Positions 19,087 to 27,149 of a stretch of 64,000 nucleotides of DNA are shown piece by piece (within the stretch, counting starts at the first letter, position 1; every line of letters starts with the position of its first letter). The translations under genes and the position numbers were made by a program. Source of the stretch: Pseudoxanthomonas suwonensis (lineage in GTDB: Bacteria; Pseudomonadota; Gammaproteobacteria; Xanthomonadales; Xanthomonadaceae); the NCBI RefSeq assembly GCF_000972865.1, contig NZ_CP011144.1:1116001-1180000 (forward strand), written 5' to 3'. Below the pieces are notes generated by a model. That model was not told the DNA's origin and did not search any database. It saw only the letters and a list, made by a program, of their open reading frames with translations.

Positions 19087-20046
19087 ATGGCCATCTACGA
19101 CAGCATCCTCGACACCATCGGCCGCACCCCGGTCGTCAAGCTGCACCGCGTCGCGCCCTCGCACGTGGAGCTGTACGCCAAGGTCGAGGCGTTCAACCCG
19201 GCCGGCTCGGTCAAGGACCGCCTCGCCATCGCGATCGTGCTCGACGCCGAGGCCAAGGGCCTGCTCAAGCCCGGCGACACGATCATCGAGGCGACTTCCG
19301 GCAACACCGGCGTGGCCCTGGCCGCGGTGGCCGCCGCGCGCGGCTACAAGTTCGTGGCGACCATGGTCGAGACCTTCTCGATCGAGCGCCGCAAGCTGAT
19401 CCGCGCCTACGGCGGCAAGGTCATCCTGACCCCGGCGGCCGAGCGCGGCAGCGGCATGGTGCGCAAGGCCGAGGAACTGGCGAAGAAGCACGGCTGGTTC
19501 CTGGCCCGCCAGTTCGAGAACCCGGCCAACCCGGCCTACCACCGCCAGACCACCGCCGCCGAGATCCTGCGCGACTTCGCCGGCCGCCGCCTGGACCACT
19601 TCGTCACCGGCTGGGGTACCGGCGGCACCCTGACCGGCGTGGGCGAAGTGCTGCGCGTGGCCCGCCCAGAGGTGAAGATCACCGCGGCCGAGCCGGCCAA
19701 CGCCTCGCTGCTGGCCGGCAACGAGTGGAAGCCACACAAGGTGCAGGGCTGGACCCCGGACTTCATCCCGGCCGTGCTCAACCGCGAGGTGGCCGACCAG
19801 ATCCTGGGCATCGCCGACGAGGACGCGATCGCGACCTCGCGCCGGCTGGCGGCCGAGGAAGGCATCTTCGTCGGCATCTCCGCTGGCGCCACCGTCGCCG
19901 CCGCGCTGAAGGTGGCGGCCGACGCGCCGGCCGGCTCGGTGCTGCTGGCGGTGCTGCCGGACACCGGCGAGCGCTACTTCTCCACGCCGCTGTTCGAGGG
20001 CGTCAACGAGGGCTCGGACGACGAGTGGCTGGCGTCGCTGGGCTGA
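19087..20046 (+). CDS. cysK: Cysteine synthase (O-acetylserine sulfhydrylase A)
   Basis: PLP enzyme joining O-acetylserine and sulfide to give cysteine. 319 aa. The PLP lysine is K43 in 'FNPAGSVKDR'. The substrate loop is 'EATSGNTGVALA' (about 68-79), the phosphate-binding loop 'GWGTGGTLTGVGE', and the late loop 'VGISAGATVAAALKVA' contains the Ser that contacts the pyridine nitrogen. Length and motifs favour CysK over CysM. It follows cobA by 52 nt and is followed by a strong intrinsic terminator. Confidence 0.95.
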   Translation: MAIYDSILDTIGRTPVVKLHRVAPSHVELYAKVEAFNPAGSVKDRLAIAIVLDAEAKGLLKPGDTIIEATSGNTGVALAAVAAARGYKFVATMVETFSIERRKLIRAYGGKVILTPAAERGSGMVRKAEELAKKHGWFLARQFENPANPAYHRQTTAAEILRDFAGRRLDHFVTGWGTGGTLTGVGEVLRVARPEVKITAAEPANASLLAGNEWKPHKVQGWTPDFIPAVLNREVADQILGIADEDAIATSRRLAAEEGIFVGISAGATVAAALKVAADAPAGSVLLAVLPDTGERYFSTPLFEGVNEGSDDEWLASLG

Positions 20047-20067
20047 ACCTTCCCTGGAGCGGTACCG

Positions 20068-20093
20068 GGCGGCACGCAAGTGCCGCCTTTTTT
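20068..20093 (+). terminator. Intrinsic terminator after cysK
   Basis: Perfect 8-bp stem GGCGGCAC / GTGCCGCC with a GCAA tetraloop followed by TTTTTT, 22 nt after the cysK stop. Confidence 0.9.
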
Positions 20094-20162
20094 GTTCGTC
20101 ATCCCCGCGGAGCCGAGGCGGCCGCTTTTTTTCTTCGCCGATTCGAGGGATACGCCCGCAAC

Positions 20163-20361
20163 GCAACAGCAATGGCAATGGCAACGGCGACAGCAACATC
20201 AACAGCAACATCAACAGCCAGAGCGCCGGGCGTGCCCGGCTTCGGGCTGAGCCGCGGCAGGCCAGGTGTGTTGCGGTCGTCTCGGCGGCACATCCCTGTG
20301 CCGACTCGCCGACGCGGCCATCCCTGGCCGCTGCCGCAACACACCTGGCCTGCCACGTCTT
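20163..20361 (-). repeat. Composite structured element A (hexamer tract + inverted repeat with two internal hairpins)
   Basis: Hexanucleotide-like tract at 20163-20218 (units related to CAACAG/CAATGG). Then comes a conserved spacer, then 21-bp inverted-repeat arms at 20256-20276 and 20334-20354, perfectly complementary, around a 57-nt core. The core holds hairpins GGCACA-TCCC-TGTGCC-like and CGGCCA-TCCC-TGGCCG. Related copies lie at 39030 (B), 50890 (C) and 50465 (D); A is inverted relative to B and C. No coding potential is evident. It occupies part of the 844-bp gene-free stretch between cysK and pepP. Confidence 0.85.
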
Positions 20362-20438
20362 CGGCGCGCGTCCAGGTCGTGGCTTCGTCATCGCCAACGG
20401 CCTGCCGGCTCCGTTCGTCGCCCGACGACCTGCTCTTG

Positions 20439-20535
20439 TGTAGGAGCCGGGCTTGCCCGCGTCGCGACGCCGTAGGCACAGGCGACACCTTCATGATTCC
20501 GACGCCCGTGTCGCCGACTGAAGTCAGCTCCTACA
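20439..20535. repeat. GTAG REP pair
   Basis: 97-bp unit beginning TGTAGGAGCCGGGCTTGCCC and ending GAAGTCAGCTCCTACA, with the shared interior GGCACAGGCGACACC. Left and right arms belong to different arm types and pair only near the ends. Confidence 0.9.
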
Positions 20536-20558
20536 GAAGAGCGGCGGCGGCGCGGCTG

Positions 20559-20660
20559 TTGTAGGAGCCGGGTTCAGCCGGCAACCCGACGCCGTCGGCA
20601 CAGGCGTCGTCCTCCGCTGTTCGATGCCCGCACGACGGCCTCCGGTCGCGGGAGCCAATG
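20559..20660. repeat. Degenerate GTAG REP pair; remainder of the cysK-pepP gap
   Basis: Left half TTGTAGGAGCCGGGTTCAGC and interior GACGCCGTCGGCACAGGCG are good; the right half is eroded (ends CGCGGGAGCC). From 20660 to 20890 I see no gene, RNA or clear terminator, only a T-rich run (20851-20858). Confidence 0.65.
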
Positions 20661-20890
20661 AGCCTTTCGGGGCCTGGTGCTTCCATGCCAGCCAATAGAA
20701 GCCGCGACCTGGAAGCCACCCGAGGCCGAAGCGATGCTCTTGCCTGACAGGCGACGGCTTCACGCCAAGCCAATGCCCTGCCTCGCAGTGGCAGCGGCCA
20801 TCGACCGCAGAAACCGGGTTGCCTTCCCACGCAGTTGGGCGAAGAACCTTCTTTTTTTTCCTACAAGCAAAAGGAGGGCCAGGCGGGCGC

Positions 20891-22219
20891 TCAGCGCGCC
20901 GCCATGAACGCCTCGATCTCGTCGGCCGAGCGCGCCAGGCCGTCGGTCAGCACCCGGTGGCCGTCGCCGGTGACCAGCACGTCGTCCTCGGTGCGGATGC
21001 CGATGCCGCGCCATTTGGCCGCCACCGACTTGTCGTCGGCGCCCACATACAGGCCCGGCTCGATGGTCAGGACCATGCCCGGCTCCAGCAGTCGCGGCTC
21101 GCCGTCGATCCGGTAGTCGCCCACGTCGTGCACGTCCAAGCCCAACCAGTGTCCGCTCTTGTGCCGGTAGAAGCGCTTGTAGTGCTCTTCGGCGATGTTC
21201 TTCTCCAGCGAGCCCTTGAGCAGCCCAAGCCGCAGCAGGCCCTCGGTCAGGGCCTCCACCGCCGCGCCATGGATCGCCGAATAGGCCACCCCCGGGCGGG
21301 CGCAGGCCAGGGCCGCGGCCTGCGCGGCGCCGACCAGGTCGTGCAGCGCCCGCTGCTCCTTGCCGAAGCGGCCGTTGACCGGGAAGGTGCGGGTGATGTC
21401 GGCGGCGTAGTTGCGGTATTCGGCGCCGGCGTCGATCAGGACCAGGTCGCCATCCTTCGCCTGCGCACTGTTGGCCACGTAGTGCAGCACGCAGCCGTTG
21501 GCGCCGGCGCCGACGATGCTGCCGTAGGCCGGACAGGCGTCGGCGGCGCGGAACACGCGCTCGACCTCGGCCTGCAGCTCGTACTCGTGGATGCCCGGGC
21601 GCGCGGCGCGCATCGCCGCCTGGTGCGCGTGCACGCTGATGTCGGCGGCGCGCTGCATCAGCCGGATCTCGTCCTTGGACTTGAACAGGCGCTGCTCGTG
21701 CAGCAGGTGGCCCAGTTCCAGGAACTCGTGCGGCGGCTGCGCGCCGTGCCGGACCTGGGCGCGAACGCGGTTGACCCAGCCGATCAGCTTGAGGTCGAAC
21801 TCGGCGTCGCGGCCGAAGTGGTAGTAGACCCGCGAACGGCCTTCCAGCAGGCCGGGCAGGATCTCGTCGAGGTCGTCGATCGGGTAGGCGTCATCCATGC
21901 CGTAGTCGGCGACGGCGCCTTCCTGGCCGGCTCGCGGCCCGTCCCAGCCCTCGCGCTCGGGATCGCGCTCGCGGCAGAACAGCAGCGCCTCGCCGTGCTT
22001 GCGGCCTGGCACCAGCACCAGCACCGCCTCCGGCTCGGGGAAGCCGCACAGGTACCCGAAGTCCGAGTCCTGCCGGTACGGGTAGTGGGTGTCATGGCTG
22101 CGCACCCGCACCGGCGCGGCCGGCAGCACCAGGATCGCGTCGTCGCCGGCCATGCGCATCAGCTGGCGGCGGCGGCGCGCGTACTCGCCCGCGGAGATGC
22201 CGGTAAGCGAGCGCAACAT
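20891..22219 (-). CDS. pepP: Xaa-Pro aminopeptidase
   Basis: Dinuclear-metal aminopeptidase releasing N-terminal residues before proline. 442 aa. N-terminal domain with 'DTHYPYRQDSDFGYLCGFPEPEAVLVL'. The C-terminal pita-bread domain has all metal ligands: Asp in 'VLIDAGAEYRNYAADITRTF' (two Asp), His in 'SGHWLGLDVHDVG', Glu in 'LTIEPGLYV' and 'GIGIRTEDDVLV'. It starts 1 nt after the UPF0149 gene stop; the ygfB-pepP pairing is the same in E. coli, where ubiH follows, but here a repeat-filled gap follows instead. Confidence 0.95.
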   Translation of the reverse strand: MLRSLTGISAGEYARRRRQLMRMAGDDAILVLPAAPVRVRSHDTHYPYRQDSDFGYLCGFPEPEAVLVLVPGRKHGEALLFCRERDPEREGWDGPRAGQEGAVADYGMDDAYPIDDLDEILPGLLEGRSRVYYHFGRDAEFDLKLIGWVNRVRAQVRHGAQPPHEFLELGHLLHEQRLFKSKDEIRLMQRAADISVHAHQAAMRAARPGIHEYELQAEVERVFRAADACPAYGSIVGAGANGCVLHYVANSAQAKDGDLVLIDAGAEYRNYAADITRTFPVNGRFGKEQRALHDLVGAAQAAALACARPGVAYSAIHGAAVEALTEGLLRLGLLKGSLEKNIAEEHYKRFYRHKSGHWLGLDVHDVGDYRIDGEPRLLEPGMVLTIEPGLYVGADDKSVAAKWRGIGIRTEDDVLVTGDGHRVLTDGLARSADEIEAFMAAR

Positions 22220-22220
22220 G

Positions 22221-22769
22221 TCAGTTCAGGGTGCGGCGGTGGCGCGGGCCGAGCACGCAGTCGCCGTGCAGCAGCAGCGCGGCGACGCGGACGAACTCCT
22301 CCAGCTCGGACAGGGCGGACTCGTCCTCCTCCTCGTCCTCGTCGATCTCCTGCACGCTGGCCCCGGCCAGGCGGGCCAGGTCCTGCAGTGCCTCGGCGCC
22401 CTCCTCCGACAGCGGCGGCTGCGCGCCGGCGGCCAGGCCGAAGCCGCCGAGGAAGCTGCGGCACCAGTCGAACAGGCCCTGCGCCCGCTGGCGCAGCGGC
22501 TGGTCGTCGTCGCCCAGCAGCAACTGGAAGGAGAATTCGCCGTCGGCCAGCTGGGTCGCGGTGGCCTGGCGCAGGCGGTCCAGCGCGCTGCCGGAGGGCG
22601 GCGCCGGCGCCGCCGGATCGGCCAGCACCCGCGCCAGCCAGGCGGCCGTATCCTCGCCGCCGCCGGCGAGCCAGCCGCAGAGACTGCCGTGCAATTCCGG
22701 GACGGTCGCGCCCAGTTCCAGCGCGCGGCTGGCTTCGGCGACCTCATCGGCGGTGGGGAGTTGGGGCAT
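22221..22769 (-). CDS. UPF0149 family protein (YgfB-like)
   Basis: 182-aa all-helical protein from ATG 22769 (MPQLPTADEVAEASRALEL). Family features: 'ELHGSLCGWLAGGGED' near residue 30, 'FLGGFGLA' in the middle, a strongly acidic run 'EIDEDEEEDESALSELEEFVRVAALLLH' and a short basic end. YgfB-type proteins are small and poorly characterised; in some gammaproteobacteria they affect antibiotic tolerance or ribosome-related stress. It is directly upstream of pepP, the conserved gammaproteobacterial arrangement. Confidence 0.85.
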   Translation of the reverse strand: MPQLPTADEVAEASRALELGATVPELHGSLCGWLAGGGEDTAAWLARVLADPAAPAPPSGSALDRLRQATATQLADGEFSFQLLLGDDDQPLRQRAQGLFDWCRSFLGGFGLAAGAQPPLSEEGAEALQDLARLAGASVQEIDEDEEEDESALSELEEFVRVAALLLHGDCVLGPRHRRTLN

Positions 22770-22952
22770 GCGGATCCGGGAAGTGCGACGGAGGACCCGG
22801 CCGATTGTAGCAACCGCAACCCTCGCCACCGCTTGTCGGCGTTCCCCGGCCATGCCTACACTCGCGTGGATCGCCCATCACGACCCGCATCCCATGCCGT
22901 CCGACGTCGCTGCGCGATACCGCAAGACAGGACCCCGCCGGACCGGCTGCCG

Positions 22953-25115
22953 ATGACTGCCGCACTCATGGCCATCGCCGCGGGACTGACGATAGCGGTC
23001 CTGCTGCTGCTTTGGCGCTGGCGCAACAGCCACCTGCGGCAACACGAAGCGCTGCGGGCGCGCGAGGAACACCTGACGGTGGCGCTGTGGGGCTCGGGCG
23101 AGCAGTTCTGGGACTTCGACCTGGCCCGGCGCGAACTGCACCTGCTGCACGCCGACGAGTCCGAACCGCACCTCGGGCTCGGCCTGACCGTGACCAGCCG
23201 GTTGGCCTCGCTGCCGCTGGTCCACCCGCACGACCGCCCCAGCCTGCGCCGGCGCCTGCGCGCGCACCTGCGCGGCCGCGACCCGCTGTTCACCTCCGAG
23301 CACCGGGTCGATCCGGACGGCGACGGTAACTGGGTCTGGATCCGTGTCCACGGCCGCACCGTCGAGCGCGACGCCCGCGGCCACCCGCGGCGCCTGGCCG
23401 GCACCGCGCGCGACACCACCGCCAACCGCCACGCCGAGGCCGAGCGGCGCATCGCCAGCGAGGTGCTGCGCAGCATGAGCGAGGCGGTGGCGGTGCTGGA
23501 CCGCGAGCTGCATTTCGTCGCGGTCAACCCGGCCTTCAGCCAGATCACCGGCTACAGCGACGTGGAGGCGCTGGGCCGCCCTTTCACCATGCTCGACAGC
23601 GACCACAGCGAGGGCCGCGGCAGCACACTGGGCCAGGACCTGGGGCGCCAGCACTGGCAGGGCAACGTCTGGATGACCCGCCGCGACGGCGAGGAGATCC
23701 TCTGCCACGTCAAGCACAACGCCATCCCCGACGCCGGCGGCGAGATCAATTTCCACGTGGTGGTGCTGAGCGACATCACCGAGCAGAAGCGCGCCGAACA
23801 GGAACTGCGCTACCTGGCCAACTACGACGCGCTGACCAGCCTGCCCAACCGCTCGCTGCTGTCCGAGCGCCTGGCCCGGGCGATCGTGCGGGCGCGTCGC
23901 GAGGGCGGCCACGTGGCCGTGCTGTTCCTGGACCTGGACCGGTTCAAGGACGTCAACGACTCGCTCGGCCACGCCACCGGCGACCGGGTCCTGCGCGCGG
24001 CAGCCGAGCGGGTGCAGCACGCGGTGGGCCCGCAGCACACGGTCGCGCGCCTCGGCGGCGACGAGTTCACCGTGGTCCTGGAAGGGCTGGCCACCGCGCA
24101 GGAGGCCGAGCACGTGGCGCAGCGGGTGATCGAGTCGTTCTCGCTGCCGCTGACCCTGGACGAGCACCACGAGATCACCGTGTCGCCGTCGATCGGCATC
24201 AGCCTGTTCCCCGACCACGCGCAGGTGCCGACCGAACTGCTCAAGCACGCCGACACCGCGATGTACCAGGCCAAGGCCGCCGGCCGCCGCACCTGGCAGG
24301 TGTACTCGGCCAGCATGGACGAGGCCACCCGCCGCCGCGCCACCCTGGCCGGCCTGCTGCGCCGGGTGGTCGAGCGCGACGAGCTGACCCTGGTCTACCA
24401 GCCGCGCTATTCGCTGCACGAGCAGCGGGTGGTCGGCGCCGAGGCACTGCTGCGCTGGCGCCACCCGGAGTTCGGCCTGGTCCCGCCGGACCAGTTCATC
24501 CCGCTGGCCGAGGACACCGGGCTGATCCTGGAGATCGGCGAATGGGTGCTCAAGGAAGCCTGCACCACCCTGCGGCAGTGGCAGAGCGCAGGCCTGGACG
24601 GCATGCGGATGTCGGTGAATGTCTCGGCGATCCAGCTGCTGCGCGGCGACCTGGCCAGCACCCTGGCCCGGATCCTGGCCGAGACCGGGGTGGCCTCCGG
24701 CCAGCTGGAGCTGGAACTGACCGAGAGCGCGATCATGGCCAACGTCGGCCGCAGTGCCAGCGTGCTGCATGCCTGCCGCGCCCTCGGCGTGGGTGTGGCG
24801 GTGGACGATTTCGGCACCGGCTACTCCTCGCTGGCCTACCTGAAGCGGCTGCCGCTGACCACGCTGAAGATCGACCAGGAGTTCGTCGGCGACCTGACCC
24901 GCGACCCGGACGACGAGGCCATCACCAGCACGGTGATCGCCATGGGCCACTCGCTTTCGCTGACGGTGGTGGCCGAGGGCGTGGAGACCGCCGGCCAGCT
25001 CAAGTTCCTGCGCGACCATGGCTGCGACGAGGTCCAGGGCCATTACATCGCCGCGGCGATGGACCGCGATGCATGCATGGCCTTCCTGTCGCGCCCGGCG
25101 ATGGTGCCGGCGTAG
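22953..25115 (+). CDS. PAS-GGDEF-EAL c-di-GMP signalling protein
   Basis: 720 aa from ATG 22953. Layout: one N-terminal membrane helix ('LMAIAAGLTIAVLLLLW', 6-22), a PAS_3-like sensor (about 40-165), a second PAS (about 170-285; 'AVLDRELHFVAVNPAFSQITGYSD'), GGDEF (about 290-450) and EAL (about 470-715). The cyclase A-site is intact ('RLGGDEF', 366-372), but no RxxD inhibitory site lies five residues before it. The EAL part keeps 'EALLRW', 'NVSAIQL', 'ELTES', 'DDFGTGYSSL', 'KIDQEF' and 'VAEGVET', so phosphodiesterase activity is expected. Both activities look possible; the PAS domains probably decide the balance. It is not part of an operon and is divergent from the UPF0149 gene. Confidence 0.93.
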   Translation: MTAALMAIAAGLTIAVLLLLWRWRNSHLRQHEALRAREEHLTVALWGSGEQFWDFDLARRELHLLHADESEPHLGLGLTVTSRLASLPLVHPHDRPSLRRRLRAHLRGRDPLFTSEHRVDPDGDGNWVWIRVHGRTVERDARGHPRRLAGTARDTTANRHAEAERRIASEVLRSMSEAVAVLDRELHFVAVNPAFSQITGYSDVEALGRPFTMLDSDHSEGRGSTLGQDLGRQHWQGNVWMTRRDGEEILCHVKHNAIPDAGGEINFHVVVLSDITEQKRAEQELRYLANYDALTSLPNRSLLSERLARAIVRARREGGHVAVLFLDLDRFKDVNDSLGHATGDRVLRAAAERVQHAVGPQHTVARLGGDEFTVVLEGLATAQEAEHVAQRVIESFSLPLTLDEHHEITVSPSIGISLFPDHAQVPTELLKHADTAMYQAKAAGRRTWQVYSASMDEATRRRATLAGLLRRVVERDELTLVYQPRYSLHEQRVVGAEALLRWRHPEFGLVPPDQFIPLAEDTGLILEIGEWVLKEACTTLRQWQSAGLDGMRMSVNVSAIQLLRGDLASTLARILAETGVASGQLELELTESAIMANVGRSASVLHACRALGVGVAVDDFGTGYSSLAYLKRLPLTTLKIDQEFVGDLTRDPDDEAITSTVIAMGHSLSLTVVAEGVETAGQLKFLRDHGCDEVQGHYIAAAMDRDACMAFLSRPAMVPA

Positions 25116-25135
25116 CCACCCCGGCCGCTGTTCTT

Positions 25136-25230
25136 GTGAGGCAGGCGGCCTTGCGACACGACGCCGTCGGCACAGGCGACGACCTCACCACCCCGAAGCC
25201 CGGGTCGCCAGCAAGCTGGGGTGCTACAGA
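25136..25230. repeat. Degenerate GTAG REP pair
   Basis: Starts with an eroded end (TGAGGCAGGCGGCCTTGCGA), keeps the interior GACGCCGTCGGCACAGGCGA, and ends AGCTGGGGTGCTACA. First of three consecutive copies filling the gap between the c-di-GMP gene and the ZapB-like gene. Confidence 0.7.
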
Positions 25231-25250
25231 AGGCGGCCGCGCCAAGTTGC

Positions 25251-25347
25251 TGTAGGAGCCGGGTTCAGCCGGCGACCCGACGCCGTCGGCACAGGCGACG
25301 ACCTCCTGATCCCGACGCCCGTGTCGCCGGCAAACTGGGCTCCTACA
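25251..25347. repeat. GTAG REP pair
   Basis: TGTAGGAGCCGGGTTCAGCC at the left, interior GTCGGCACAGGCGACGACC, right end AAACTGGGCTCCTACA. Second of three consecutive copies. Confidence 0.9.
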
Positions 25348-25367
25348 AGAGCTTGCGCCGCTGCGTC

Positions 25368-25461
25368 GTAGGAGCCGGGTTTGCCCGCGACCCGAGTGTC
25401 GGCGCAAGCCACGCCCCCCGTCATCCCGACGCCCGTGTCGCCAGCGAGCTAGGCTCCTACA
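25368..25461. repeat. GTAG REP pair
   Basis: GTAGGAGCCGGGTTTGCCCG at the left, a diverged interior (GTGTCGGCGCAAGCCACG), right end GAGCTAGGCTCCTAC. Third of three; nothing else is seen between 25116 and 25604. Confidence 0.88.
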
Positions 25462-25604
25462 CGGGGAAACCGCCGCCGTCGCAGGGACCGGTCCTGCCGG
25501 CGCACACCGCGCCGGTGCCTCCGGCGGCGGCCGTGACGCCGGCACCGGCACGCGCCGGCCGCGCCGCTTGACCGGGCAACCGGGCGCTGCCTATCGTGGC
25601 CGCC

Positions 25605-25829
25605 ATGGACGCCCCCTCCGAAGCCATCGCCCAGCTCCGCGCCCTCGCCGCGCGGGTCGAGGCGCTGGCCGAACGCTGCCAGCGGCTGGCGGACGAGAAC
25701 CGCAGCCTGCGCCAGCAGCAGGAACAGCTGTTCGCCGAACGCGCCCAGCTGCTCGGCAAGAACGAGCAGGCGCGCTCGCGGGTGGAGGCGATGATCGCGC
25801 GGCTGAAGTCGCTGGAGCAGCACACGTGA
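25605..25829 (+). CDS. ZapB-like small coiled-coil protein (TIGR02449 type)
   Basis: 74 aa from ATG 25605: MDAPSEAIAQLRALAARVEALAERCQ... It is a continuous coiled coil with heptad-spaced Leu/Ala and many Gln/Glu/Arg, ending 'MIARLKSLEQHT'. Matches the TIGR02449 family of small coiled-coil proteins found directly upstream of zapA in xanthomonads. A role in cell division is inferred from this context and the ZapB-like build. Its stop overlaps the zapA start (GTGA), indicating translational coupling. Confidence 0.8.
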   Translation: MDAPSEAIAQLRALAARVEALAERCQRLADENRSLRQQQEQLFAERAQLLGKNEQARSRVEAMIARLKSLEQHT

Positions 25830-26131
25830 GCAACCACAGCGAGCCGGTCGGCGTCCGCGTCCTCGACCGCGAGTACACCGTCGGCGTCAGCGCCGAGGAA
25901 CGCGACGGCCTGCTCGCCGCCGCGCGCCTGCTCGACGCGCGCATGCGCGAAGTGCGCGGCAACAACCGCATGGTCGCACTCGACCGGGTCGCGGTGCTGG
26001 CCGCGCTCAACCTGGCCCACGAGCTCCAGCAGCTGCGCCAGGAGCGCGACGCGCAGCAACGCGAACTGGCCGTCACCCTGGAAACGCTGAACCAGCGCCT
26101 CGACGGCCTGCTCGGCACCACCGCCGGCTGA
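25826..26131 (+). CDS. zapA: Cell division protein ZapA
   Basis: 101-aa FtsZ-ring stabiliser. N-terminal beta part 'EPVGVRVLDREYTVGVSAEERDGLLAAARLLDARMREVR', then a long C-terminal helix for dimer/tetramer coiled coil ('LAALNLAHELQQLRQERDAQQREL...'). GTG start at 25826 overlaps the preceding stop. The following 6S RNA and fau genes reproduce the widely conserved zapA-ssrS-fau order. Confidence 0.92.
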   Translation: MSNHSEPVGVRVLDREYTVGVSAEERDGLLAAARLLDARMREVRGNNRMVALDRVAVLAALNLAHELQQLRQERDAQQRELAVTLETLNQRLDGLLGTTAG

Positions 26132-26233
26132 ATGCGCGACAACCCATAGACGCCGTCTTGCGACGCTGAACCGGGCATTGCCGATTTCTTCTCCCGCACC
26201 GACGGACGGGCTAGGCAGTCGCAATGCGGGCGC

Positions 26234-26239
26234 TATAAT
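26234..26239 (+). promoter_or_regulatory. -10 box of the 6S RNA promoter
   Basis: A perfect TATAAT lies 8-10 nt before the inferred 5' end of 6S RNA. No good -35 hexamer is seen at 17 bp (CTAGGC). Confidence 0.75.
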
Positions 26240-26246
26240 CCGCCTG

Positions 26247-26429
26247 CGTTCTCTGCCGTGTGCGACAGCTGGCAAAACATTCGCCTTGTCCCTTAAAAAC
26301 GACACCGGGGAAGCGACGACGCCGGGGGTGCATGTCCGCCACGCAGCGGAAAGCCCGATGGTTTCCCAGCTTTCCCACTTGGACCTCGGGTTCAAGGTCG
26401 TTTCGCCGCATCGGCATGGTGGAGAATGC
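26247..26429 (+). ncRNA. ssrS: 6S RNA
   Basis: About 183 nt, located between zapA and fau, the standard place for ssrS. The 5' end TTCTCTGCCGTGTGCG (from 26249) can pair with the 3' end GCATGGTGGAGAATGCC (to about 26430), forming the closing stem. Near the 3' end, CCTCGGGTTCAAGGTCGTTT and CGCCGCATC match conserved gammaproteobacterial 6S segments. 6S RNA mimics an open promoter and sequesters sigma70-RNA polymerase in stationary phase. Exact ends are estimates based on the promoter and closing stem. Confidence 0.9.
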
Positions 26430-26430
26430 C

Positions 26431-26470
26431 TTTTTTCCGACGACGCCTCCCCCGGGAGGCGTCGTCGTTT
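26431..26470 (+). terminator. T-run and strong hairpin after 6S RNA
   Basis: TTTTTT at 26431-26436 directly follows the 6S closing stem. It is followed by a 13-14 bp nearly perfect hairpin (arms 26438-26451 and 26454-26467, CGACGACGCCTCCC type) and TTT. Either may end or process the 6S transcript before fau. Confidence 0.65.
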
Positions 26471-26474
26471 CCAA

Positions 26475-26544
26475 GGGCATCTAAAAAGGGGTCAGGTACA
26501 TTTTCCTTTGTGGGAAAATGTACCTGACCCCTTTTTAGATGCCC
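26475..26544. repeat. Palindromic element, AAGGGGTCAG family, copy 3
   Basis: 32-bp arms (26475-26506 and 26513-26544) are perfectly complementary with a 6-nt loop TTTGTG. Shared outer part AAAAAGGGGTCAG; inner stem GTACATTTTCC. The symmetry extends outward (GGGCATCT / AGATGCCC). The right arm ends 2 nt before the fau ATG, so the region where its ribosome-binding site should be lies inside the stem. Confidence 0.92.
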
Positions 26545-26546
26545 CG

Positions 26547-27149
26547 ATGACCCAGGACCGCGCCACGCTGCGCCGCGAACTGCGCCAACGCCGCCGCGAG
26601 TTGCCCGCCGCCGCGCGCATCGCCGCGGCCGAATCGCTGGCGCAGCGGATCCTCGCCCTGCCGTTCCTGCCACGCGAGGGCTACGTCGCCGGCTACTGGG
26701 CGCTGGACGGCGAGATCGGCCTGCACGTACTGCAACTGCGCCTGCCGCCCGGGCTGGTGTACTGCCTGCCGGTGCTGCACGGCGACGACACCCTGCGCTT
26801 CGCGCCGTGGCGCGCGGGCGATCCGCTGGTGACCAACCGCTACGGCATCCCCGAGCCTGACGTCGAACCGGCCTCGGGACTGCGCGCGGAGGAACTGGCG
26901 CTGGCGGTGATGCCGCTGGTGGGTTTCGACGCGCGCGGCCAGCGGCTGGGCATGGGCGGCGGTTGGTATGATCGCAGCTTCGCGTTCCGCAGCGGCCGCG
27001 CCGCGCCGCCCTGGCTGGTCGGCGCCGGGTTCGCGGTGCAGCAGGTGCCGGCGCTGGAAGCGGCCGCCTGGGACATCGTGCCGGACGCGATCTGCACCGA
27101 GGACGCCACCCTGCTCCGCGCCCCCCACCGCGAGACCGATCCCGCATGA
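26547..27149 (+). CDS. fau: 5-formyltetrahydrofolate cyclo-ligase
   Basis: Converts 5-formyl-THF to 5,10-methenyl-THF using ATP. 200 aa from ATG 26547. N-terminal 'RATLRRELRQRRRELPAAARIAAAESLAQRIL'; substrate and ATP segments 'GYWALDGEIGLHVL', 'YGIPEP', and the Mg-ATP loop 'GFDARGQRLGMGGGWYDRSF', the family signature. A perfect palindrome occupies the immediate upstream region, so translation initiation may be unusual. The stop overlaps the next gene's ATG. Confidence 0.93.
   Translation: MTQDRATLRRELRQRRRELPAAARIAAAESLAQRILALPFLPREGYVAGYWALDGEIGLHVLQLRLPPGLVYCLPVLHGDDTLRFAPWRAGDPLVTNRYGIPEPDVEPASGLRAEELALAVMPLVGFDARGQRLGMGGGWYDRSFAFRSGRAAPPWLVGAGFAVQQVPALEAAAWDIVPDAICTEDATLLRAPHRETDPA

Noticed and set aside
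20099..20564. Short open frames in the cysK-pepP gap
   Set aside because: They are translations of the hexamer tract, the composite element and REPs; similar peptides appear at each repeat copy in different orientations.
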